Assembly: GCA_018663565.1 (NCBI GenBank)
Contig: JABJQE010000135.1
Location: forward strand, 1 to 8,704
Reading direction: 5' to 3'
DNA length: 8,704 nt
Source of the DNA: Phycisphaerae bacterium
Lineage (GTDB): Bacteria; Planctomycetota; Phycisphaerae; Phycisphaerales; SM1A02
The notes beneath the pieces are model-generated. The model did no database searches, had not been told where the DNA came from, and saw only the letters and a list, made by a program, of their open reading frames with translations. Within the stretch, counting starts at the first letter, position 1; every line of letters begins with the position of its first letter. The position numbers and the translations under genes are program-made. Positions 1 through 5,732 of this stretch are shown here, one piece after another.

Positions 1-1
1 C

Positions 2-2602
2 ATCGCACGCTTCGAAGCCGAACGCCAGGCGCTTGCAATGATGAGTCATCCAAGCATCGCCCGCGTCTTCGAGGCCGGCGCGACATCCGAAGGCCGGCCC
101 TACTTCGTCATGGAGTATGTCAAGGGGGACCCGATCAATGACTATTGCGATCGGCACAAACTCGACACACGGTCGAGACTTAAACTCTTCGCGGACCTCT
201 GCGATGCAATTCAGCACGCCCACCAGAAAGGGATTATTCACCGAGACTTAAAACCGGGAAACATTCTGGTCACAGTGGACACACGGAGCAAGCCACAGCC
301 CAAGGTCATCGACTTTGGCATCGCCAAGGCAACCTCGCAGGAGCTCACCGCCCGCACGCTCTTCACCGAGCAAGGACAGATCATTGGTACACCAGAGTAC
401 ATGTCGCCCGAGCAGGCAGAAATGACCGCTGTCGATGTCGATACACGCAGCGATGTGTACTCGCTTGGAGTTGTCCTCTACGAACTTCTCTCCGGCCGCC
501 TGCCATTCGAGCCCACCACGCTTCGCCAATCCGGGCTTACCGAACTCCAACGCATCATCCGCGAAGACAGTCCTCCGCGGCCGAGTACCCGTCTCATGAT
601 GCTGGACGTTACCGATAGCGATGCAATCGCAGACAATCGACGCACTCGCCGAAGCGAACTTGCGTCTTCTCTGCGAAGCGAGTTGGAATGGATTCCGCTC
701 AAGGCAATTCGAAAGGACCGGCAGCACCGGTACGGATCGGCCGAGGCCCTCGCAGCCGATGTGCGGCGATACCTCGATGGCCATCCGCTGGAGGCGGGGC
801 CTGAGTCCGGCTTGTACCGACTTCGCAAATTCATTCGCCGCCGCCGAGGGCCCGTTGTCGCTGCTGCCCTGATCCTGCTGGTACTCATCGGCGGCGTCGT
901 TGGAACAAGCATCTTCGCCATTCAGGCCGAAACGGAAATGAAGCGAGCAGTGGCCGAGGCCGAGCGAACGCAACGGATGTTTCTCTTTCTCAATCAGCGG
1001 CTTCTGCAGGTAGCCGACCCTCGGACCGCATCGGGTGTGTTGGACACCTTTCGAGCCGATCAACCCTTCATCGACGTGTTAGATGGCGCAGCCGCCGCAA
1101 TTCCCATGCACTTTGCAGAGCAGCCGGAGTTGGAGTCTCGCATCAGCCATACAGTTGGCGCCGCATACTTCGGGTTGGGTCGCTTCGAATCCGCCGCGCA
1201 GCACCTTTCCCGCGCACTTCAACTCCAGCGAAGCATCGAAACACAACACGAGCCGGAAGCACTTCGTTTAGCAACCGCGTTGGCAGTCACGCAGTCTGCC
1301 CTTGGCCAACACGAAGAAGCCGAGCAACTGCTTCGTAGCACACTGGCTGTGCAAGAACAACTTCCTGGCCAAACGATCGATGCCATCATCACGGCGAACA
1401 ATCTTGCGGCACTGCTCACCGAGATTGGCCGCGATCGTGAAGCTGAGCTATTGCTTCGGTCGTTGCTCGAACAACTGGACGCCTCCGACCCACTCCAATC
1501 GGCGGCGTGGGCCAGAGTTGCAGTGAACCTTGCAAACTTGCTGCGAGACCTCGGCGAGTATGACAACGCCCACGATCTCACTTCGCAGGCATGGTCGATC
1601 TGCAAGGCGGCCAATCACCACGATGCCGCGCTCACCGCAGGAAATGCCCTGGCCCTCATTCACTACGAGGCGGGACGACTTGCCCAAGCCGCCTCGCTCA
1701 CCGAAGAGTTGTTGGCAATGCAGGAGCAAAGGCTTGGCCCCGAGCATCCCCATACGATCGACCTGCACAATTCCATTGGAGCCATGCTGACAGACCTTGG
1801 GCAGTACGTCGAGGCGCTCAAGCACTTGCAGCGAGCGAGCACGGTCATCGACATCGCATTCGGCCCGGGTAGCGAAGAGGCGATCGAGAATAAGACCAAT
1901 TTGTCCGCGTGGTACTTCAATGTCGGTCGAGTTGACGATGCGTGTGACGCCTTTGAGTCGGTCTATGAAATGAGTCGCTCCTTCTATGGGCCCGATTCCC
2001 GCGACACTATCTTCACCGGACTCAATCTAGCTGCCGCGCTTGATACGTTGAATCGCGATGAGGAGTCTGAGGCGTTCCTCATACAACTTCAAAGAACAGC
2101 GAACGACACATTCGGCGCTGGCGACGTGTTGACGCTCCGGATCAATAGTTCACTCGGCGCGTTGTACGAGGAACATCAGCGGTGGACTGAGGCCGAGGAG
2201 ATTCTCCGGCACACTCTTGCCGTTCAGCAAGAGTCCACTCCTACCGCCATTGACACCATGCTCACGCAGAATTCACTGGCGCGACTGCTTCGGGAGCAAG
2301 GGCAATACGATGAATCGCTTCACCATTATGCTCAAGCGGTGCAAGGGCTGGACAAAGCCGGCGACCGACTCTCGGCTGCCATTATCCGAGGTGGATATGG
2401 GCACTGCCTGGAGTTGTCGGGGCAACCTGCTGAAGCCATCAAGAATCTCGAACAGTCGATGGCGGAACTCACCGAGATGCTCGGCGCGGAGAGCCCTCGC
2501 ATCACCATAGTCGCCGAGTACCTCGTGGCATCACATGAGGCACTCGGTGATGAGGCTAGCGCAGCGCGATATCGGGCCATGATTGATGATGAGTCGCCCT
2601 AG
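2..2602 (+). CDS. Transmembrane Ser/Thr protein kinase with TPR sensor tail (5'-truncated by window)
   Basis: The frame is open from base 2, and the residues before the first Met at 38 (IARFEAERQALA) match the kinase C-helix region. The true start is therefore upstream, and the glycine loop and ATP-binding Lys are not visible. Numbering from the Met at 38: catalytic loop HRDLKPGN at 68-75 (Asp70, Asn75), DFG at 92-94, activation segment GTPEYMSPEQA at 117-127 and DVYSLGVVLYELLSG at 139-153. All visible catalytic residues are intact, so an active Hanks-type kinase is expected. A basic stretch (RKFIRRRR) precedes one membrane segment at about 271-293. The kinase should be cytoplasmic and the C-terminal 550 residues on the other side of the membrane. 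That tail (about 365-845) contains roughly eleven TPR-like units, several of the 42-residue kinesin-light-chain kind, for example near 450-482, 572-605 and 740-772. TPRs bind proteins or peptides, so a sensing or scaffolding role is inferred. The target is unknown. The gene ends convergently with the beta-helix gene. Confidence 0.93.
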   Translation: MARFEAERQALAMMSHPSIARVFEAGATSEGRPYFVMEYVKGDPINDYCDRHKLDTRSRLKLFADLCDAIQHAHQKGIIHRDLKPGNILVTVDTRSKPQPKVIDFGIAKATSQELTARTLFTEQGQIIGTPEYMSPEQAEMTAVDVDTRSDVYSLGVVLYELLSGRLPFEPTTLRQSGLTELQRIIREDSPPRPSTRLMMLDVTDSDAIADNRRTRRSELASSLRSELEWIPLKAIRKDRQHRYGSAEALAADVRRYLDGHPLEAGPESGLYRLRKFIRRRRGPVVAAALILLVLIGGVVGTSIFAIQAETEMKRAVAEAERTQRMFLFLNQRLLQVADPRTASGVLDTFRADQPFIDVLDGAAAAIPMHFAEQPELESRISHTVGAAYFGLGRFESAAQHLSRALQLQRSIETQHEPEALRLATALAVTQSALGQHEEAEQLLRSTLAVQEQLPGQTIDAIITANNLAALLTEIGRDREAELLLRSLLEQLDASDPLQSAAWARVAVNLANLLRDLGEYDNAHDLTSQAWSICKAANHHDAALTAGNALALIHYEAGRLAQAASLTEELLAMQEQRLGPEHPHTIDLHNSIGAMLTDLGQYVEALKHLQRASTVIDIAFGPGSEEAIENKTNLSAWYFNVGRVDDACDAFESVYEMSRSFYGPDSRDTIFTGLNLAAALDTLNRDEESEAFLIQLQRTANDTFGAGDVLTLRINSSLGALYEEHQRWTEAEEILRHTLAVQQESTPTAIDTMLTQNSLARLLREQGQYDESLHHYAQAVQGLDKAGDRLSAAIIRGGYGHCLELSGQPAEAIKNLEQSMAELTEMLGAESPRITIVAEYLVASHEALGDEASAARYRAMIDDESP

Positions 2603-2771
2603 CAGGATCGAGTAAGACCACCAATCGGGTCAACCTTCGCCGCCATTGAGACTCGCCAATTCCCCAGCACTCATTCGCGGCACACCTGATGCGATGTCCA
2701 TGTTTGTAGCGAGCAGCAGTGAGAGGGGGAACGCAGCCAACTGACAGCAAATCAATTATGGAAGTCAGGAA
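2603..2771. other. Convergent intergenic gap without a recognisable gene or terminator
   Basis: This stretch of 169 bases separates the ends of two genes that run toward each other. I looked for a strong GC stem followed by a T-run on either strand and found none; the best stem is a 4-bp GACC/GGTC pair around 2616-2631. No convincing small gene is seen. Transcription from both sides must stop here or run into the opposite gene, but the sequence does not show how. Confidence 0.5.
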
Positions 2772-2855
2772 TTACTGGCAGGGGCCCCAGGTTTCAAGCA
2801 TGATCAGTAGATCCTGAATGCCAAGTTGGCCATCACCAGTGATATCGCCCTCGCA
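2772..2855 (-). other. Dockerin-like/EF-hand C-terminal motif (domain within the beta-helix protein)
   Basis: Residues 361-387 contain D-x-T-G-D-G-Q-L-G-I-x-D-L-L, the 12-residue calcium-loop pattern of type I dockerins, present once instead of as the usual duplicated pair. It is followed by a short helix and the end WGPCQ. Single-copy tails of this shape recur at the ends of exported proteins in Phycisphaerae, where they are thought to act in sorting or anchoring. That role is inferred from the family pattern, not proven by this sequence. Confidence 0.7.
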
Positions 2856-3935
2856 TGCGGAGGGACAGTCATTACACAGTCCGCTCTCGCCCAACCACGT
2901 GCCGCCAGCGGTTGTGCAGTCCTCTTCGGTTCCTTGCATACAGGCGCCGTTGAGGCAGCAAACAGCGGTCATAGGTGAAGCAGCAACGATCTCTCCCGTG
3001 CCATCGATCTCGTTTGGCTCATTGGCAGATATTGTGCAGTTTGTGAAAACAAATGTCGAGATTGAATTGTCGATGTAGACTCCGCCGCCTGTCAGGCAGT
3101 CATTGCGGCTGGCAGTGTTGGCCGTAATGGTGCCACCAAGGACGGTAACGATACCAACATCGATACAGATCCCACCACCCTGAGCGGCTGTATTACCTGA
3201 GATCGTACAGCCATTAAACGTTGGCTCGCCGCCCTGACTGACGTCGACCCCGCCACCGGTGCCATTTCCACCGACGGCGTTGCCTGAGATCGTGCAGTCA
3301 TGAAAGATGGTACTGCAGTTGCCGCAACTGACCCCGCCACCGCTGTTGGTTGCGGTGTTGCCTGAGATCTCACATCCTATGACGATGGTGCCACTATCGG
3401 TTGAAAGAGAAATGCCGGCGCCGTAAGTAGATGTGTTGTCCATGATCGTACAGTCGGTAATCGTTGGATGACTGTAGCCGCCGCATTTGATGCCCCCGCC
3501 AAAAGTGCCTGCGTTTCCTGTGATGATGCAGTTCTCGATTGTGCCGGAACCGTAATTTTCGAATGAAATTCCACCGCCGTGGTTATAGCCATCCAATTGC
3601 GCCCCCAAGCCCCCGGTAATCACCAGATCCCTGATCACAGTGCCGTCCCCTTGGCCAAGGCTGAACACGAAGACTGGGCCCTGTTGTTGTGCATCGATGG
3701 TGGTCTCAAGTGTGCCGCCCTCATCGACTGAACCCTGAATCGTGATGCGTTTGTTGGCCGTATTCAGAACGTGCTCGTTATAGGTTCCGGGCATTATGCT
3801 GATCGTGTCATTATCTGCAGCCGCAGCAATCGCTGCGGCGATGGTGGGCTGGTCATCTGGGACAGTAATCGTGGCGGCACTTCCCAGTCGACACATCGCA
3901 ATTGTCATCAACGCTACAAACAGTCGTGTTGTCAT
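2772..3935 (-). CDS. Secreted right-handed parallel beta-helix protein with Cys-rich cassette and dockerin-like C-terminus
   Basis: A 387-residue protein starting at ATG 3935. This start is chosen because AAAGGA lies a few bases upstream and it begins directly with a signal peptide (MTTRLFVALMTIAMCRLGSA, residues 1-20). The frame stays open to a TTG at 4007, but that would put 24 polar residues ahead of the signal. Residues 22-110 form the cap of the helix (TVPDDQPTIAAAIAAA is typical of exported beta-helix proteins). Residues 120-305 hold seven coils of about 26 residues, each with a GGGI/V strand (120, 146, 172, 199, 227, 253, 283) and a second strand of the CTISGN type (136, 162, 188, 214, 243, 268, 300). 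Residues 326-361 are a Cys-rich cassette (CCLNGAC...DC...CNDC). Residues 361-387 carry one calcium-loop motif (GDITGDGQLGIQDLL) ending in WGPCQ. The family is associated with the surface or with polysaccharide binding or cleavage. No catalytic set is recognisable, so the substrate is unknown. It is separated from the upstream DUF1501 gene by 376 bases and probably has its own promoter. Confidence 0.88.
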   Translation of the reverse strand: MTTRLFVALMTIAMCRLGSAATITVPDDQPTIAAAIAAAADNDTISIMPGTYNEHVLNTANKRITIQGSVDEGGTLETTIDAQQQGPVFVFSLGQGDGTVIRDLVITGGLGAQLDGYNHGGGISFENYGSGTIENCIITGNAGTFGGGIKCGGYSHPTITDCTIMDNTSTYGAGISLSTDSGTIVIGCEISGNTATNSGGGVSCGNCSTIFHDCTISGNAVGGNGTGGGVDVSQGGEPTFNGCTISGNTAAQGGGICIDVGIVTVLGGTITANTASRNDCLTGGGVYIDNSISTFVFTNCTISANEPNEIDGTGEIVAASPMTAVCCLNGACMQGTEEDCTTAGGTWLGESGLCNDCPSACEGDITGDGQLGIQDLLIMLETWGPCQ

Positions 3936-3940
3936 CTTGT

Positions 3941-3946
3941 TCCTTT
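3941..3946 (-). promoter_or_regulatory. Shine-Dalgarno site of the beta-helix gene
   Basis: On the minus strand the sequence GAAAGGAACAAGATG places an AAAGGA core about five bases before the ATG at 3935. This is the clearest ribosome binding site in the window and decides the start of the beta-helix gene over the in-frame TTG at 4007. Confidence 0.65.
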
Positions 3947-3988
3947 CGGCTCTTGCCCCGCATGAAGAAGGAAGGATAGAGGTTTTGT

Positions 3989-4020
3989 TTGCATATGCAA
4001 GATGCAAGATTTAAAAATCT
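3989..4020 (-). promoter_or_regulatory. Operator-like cluster of palindromes and direct repeats before the beta-helix gene
   Basis: Three elements abut within 32 bases. TTGCATATGCAA (3989-4000) is a perfect 12-bp palindrome. GCAAGAT is repeated in tandem at 3997-4003 and 4004-4010. AGATTT-AA-AAATCT (4007-4020) is a second inverted repeat with 6-bp arms. The cluster is AT-rich against a GC-rich background and lies 54-85 bases upstream of the beta-helix start. That is where a promoter or regulator-binding site for that gene would be expected. A loose promoter (TTTTTA, 16 bases, TATGCA on the minus strand) overlaps it but is a weak match. The regulator is unknown. Confidence 0.4.
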
Positions 4021-4162
4021 CGGTTCAGCATGCCGCTGATGAGTGGATCTAGTGATGAATTTCCGCAACACATCGCTTCGAAATGATGGAGCGTCGGTTC
4101 TTCGGATTTGTACTACGCGGCCCCCCCGGATCCTGATTGGAGGGTTGATCGGTCATTACGCC
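4016..4162. other. Remaining leader region upstream of the beta-helix gene, no gene seen
   Basis: This non-coding stretch lies between the palindrome cluster and the end of the startless open frame. It includes a run of seven C at 4121-4127 (seven G on the minus strand) followed by GGATCC. I see no terminator hairpin for the DUF1549-DUF1501 operon here and no clear -35/-10 pair. A 118-codon frame on the plus strand (4043-4399) crosses it and overlaps the end of the DUF1501 gene, but nothing recognisable is encoded. Confidence 0.4.
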
Positions 4163-4315
4163 TTAGCGTACAGCAGGTTCGGTCGTTTTGGCTTTCTTGG
4201 CCCGCCGCCGCTGCACAAGTCTCTTCTGGACTCGGTTCCGGAGGGTGGTGACTTCCTCGGGGGTGTGGTTCTTTACTTCCTGCTCAAGCAGGGCGATGAG
4301 CCAGAGGATCGCTAC
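4163..4315 (-). other. Startless open frame with coding-like composition (small gene or gene remnant)
   Basis: Immediately after the DUF1501 stop, in the -1 frame relative to that gene, 50 codons run to a TAA at 4163-4165. The product would read VAILWLIALLEQEV, then KNHTPEEVTTLRNRVQKRL, then a basic tail VQRRRAKKAKTTEPAVR. By my count GC is about 72% at third and 40% at second codon positions, as in a real gene, and the residues suit an amphipathic helix with a basic end. However, the frame stays open only back to a TGA at 4364-4366 and contains no ATG, GTG or TTG before the tail's internal GTG. Options are a small protein with an unusual start, a C-terminal extension lost by a frameshift, a truncated remnant, or chance. 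The antisense plus frame shares the same codon boundaries, so composition alone cannot settle the strand. Confidence 0.3.
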
Positions 4316-5730
4316 GCCAACAAGTCCCGGACAACGTGGCCATGGACATCCGTCAGCCGCATGTCACGACCGCCAAAGGGGAATGTCAACTTGCGATGAT
4401 CGATGCCCATCAAGTGCAAGATGGTTGCGTGCAAGTCGTACATTTCCAAAGGATGCTCGACCACCTTGTAGCCGAACTCATCGGTCTGGCCGTAAGCAAA
4501 CCCTGGCTTGACGCCACCACCGGCCATCCACACCGTGTAACCAAACGGATTGTGATCACGCCCATCCGTTCCCTGGGCAAAGGGTGTCCGGCCAAACTCG
4601 CCGGCCCACAACACCAGCGTTTCGTCCAACATTCCCCGGCTCTTGAGATCCTTGAGCAAGCCTGCGATGGGTTGGTCCACCGCCAGCGCGTTGTCGCCGT
4701 GCCCCTTGAGTAGGCCGGTGTGTTGATCCCATCGGTCGTGACCGGCAATAACAGGACATGTCAATTCAATGAATCGGACACCGCGTTCCACCATTCGACG
4801 CGCCAGCAGGCACTCGCGCGCGAAGATCGACGTAGGCATATAGGTCGAATCGGTTCCATACAACGCATGCGTCGCTGCAGATTCCCCTGCCAGTTCCATC
4901 AACTCAGGCACACTGGCCTGCATTCGGAACGCAAGTTCTTGATTTCGAATTGATGCTTCGATCACATCGGCATGGTCGAGGCGACGGGCAAACTCGTTGT
5001 CGAGCACCTTGACAGTGTCAAGCATGCGACGCTGGCGCAAGCCTTCAACTGCCGGCTCGACGCAGTCCAACCCACCATCGTCTGGTCGGAAGCGCGATCC
5101 TTGGTGCACCACTGGGAGAAATCCGCTTGAGAAACAGTCTTGTCCACCCGGTGGCACAAGGCCTCCGTTGAGCACCACAAAGCCTGGTAGTTCATCAGAG
5201 TCGTTTCCCAAGCCATATGACATCCATGCGCCCATGCTGGGGCGACCTGCCATCCCATGACCGGTGTGCAGGAAGTAATTGGCATTGGTGTGTTCGGAGA
5301 ACTTGCTGGTCATGGAACGAATGACGCACAGGTCATCTGTGCATGTGGCAATATGGGGGAACAGATCACTGACTGGAAGTCCAGACGAACCGTGCTGGGC
5401 AAACTTCCAGGGGCTCCCCAGCGTCAAGCCATTCTCATTGAATTGCGTTCGCTCCTTGGCCATTGGAAATGGCTGCCCATTAAGGGCCTGCAACTTTGGC
5501 TTGGGATCAAACGAGTCGACCTGCGACACACCGCCATCCATGAACAAGAAGATGATGTTCTTGGCAGTGGCTGGATGATGCAGGCCAGACGATCCACCAA
5601 GCACACCCGCCTTTGCCAACACATCGGCAGTCAGTCCCCCGAACGCGAGTGATCCAAACCCACACGCGCAGGAACGCAGCATTTCTCGACGAGTGACTCC
5701 CAACGATTGAAATTGTCCACAATGGTGCAT
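4312..5730 (-). CDS. DUF1501 family protein (alkaline phosphatase/sulfatase-like fold), Tat-exported
   Basis: A 472-residue protein of normal family length. It begins with a twin-arginine signal: TRREMLRS at 13-20, followed by a mildly hydrophobic stretch to about residue 40, so export in folded form is likely. The family belongs to the metal-dependent alkaline phosphatase/sulfatase superfamily. Residues in the expected places are MDGG at 64-67 (Asp65), SEHTNAN at 145-151, HDRWDQH at 331-337, WAGEFGRTP at 375-383 and GRDHNPFGYTVWMAGGG at 390-406. The C-terminus (GRDMRLTDVHGHVVRDLLA) is the usual family end, so the TAG stop is credible. No reaction has been established for this family that I can name; hydrolysis of sulfate or phosphate esters is inference from the fold. 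The ATG shares one base with the stop of the DUF1549/DUF1553 gene and lacks a clear ribosome binding site of its own, indicating translational coupling. Confidence 0.92.
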   Translation of the reverse strand: MHHCGQFQSLGVTRREMLRSCACGFGSLAFGGLTADVLAKAGVLGGSSGLHHPATAKNIIFLFMDGGVSQVDSFDPKPKLQALNGQPFPMAKERTQFNENGLTLGSPWKFAQHGSSGLPVSDLFPHIATCTDDLCVIRSMTSKFSEHTNANYFLHTGHGMAGRPSMGAWMSYGLGNDSDELPGFVVLNGGLVPPGGQDCFSSGFLPVVHQGSRFRPDDGGLDCVEPAVEGLRQRRMLDTVKVLDNEFARRLDHADVIEASIRNQELAFRMQASVPELMELAGESAATHALYGTDSTYMPTSIFARECLLARRMVERGVRFIELTCPVIAGHDRWDQHTGLLKGHGDNALAVDQPIAGLLKDLKSRGMLDETLVLWAGEFGRTPFAQGTDGRDHNPFGYTVWMAGGGVKPGFAYGQTDEFGYKVVEHPLEMYDLHATILHLMGIDHRKLTFPFGGRDMRLTDVHGHVVRDLLA

Positions 5731-5732
5731 CA
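5728..5732 (-). promoter_or_regulatory. TGATG stop-start overlap coupling the two operon genes
   Basis: On the minus strand TAC-TGA ends the upstream gene, and the A of that TGA is the first base of the ATG of the DUF1501 gene. Only a weak AGG lies upstream, about ten bases before the ATG. Termination-reinitiation is therefore the simplest route to translate the second gene, which would keep the two proteins near a fixed ratio. Confidence 0.8.

Noticed and set aside
248..1063. A 271-codon open frame on the minus strand across the kinase coding region
   Set aside because: It lies wholly antisense to clear kinase motifs, reads as low-complexity Arg/Ser/Gly-rich protein and has no recognisable domain. 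It is a by-product of the codon bias of the real gene.
2556..2750. A 64-codon minus-strand frame in the convergent gap
   Set aside because: It overlaps the end of the kinase gene, has an unusual Trp/Arg/His/Cys-rich composition and shows no ribosome binding site or known motif.
2781..2788. GGGGCCCC palindrome as a terminator stem for the beta-helix gene
   Set aside because: It lies inside the last codons of the gene (Gly-Pro of WGPCQ), has no loop and no following T-run, and is explained by coding.
3196..3460. Recurring GATCGTRCAG words spaced 78-87 bases as a possible CRISPR-like array
   Set aside because: The spacing equals the 26-29 residue period of the beta-helix coils and the words encode the repeated CTISGN strand in reverse. 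The intervening DNA also codes for similar repeats, so these are protein repeats.
4043..4399. A 118-codon plus-strand frame opposite the end of the DUF1501 gene
   Set aside because: It overlaps 88 bases of the real DUF1501 C-terminus and encodes no recognised family. It has an ATG, but its residues look less protein-like than the minus frame that shares its codon boundaries. It is kept only as the alternative reading of the startless frame.
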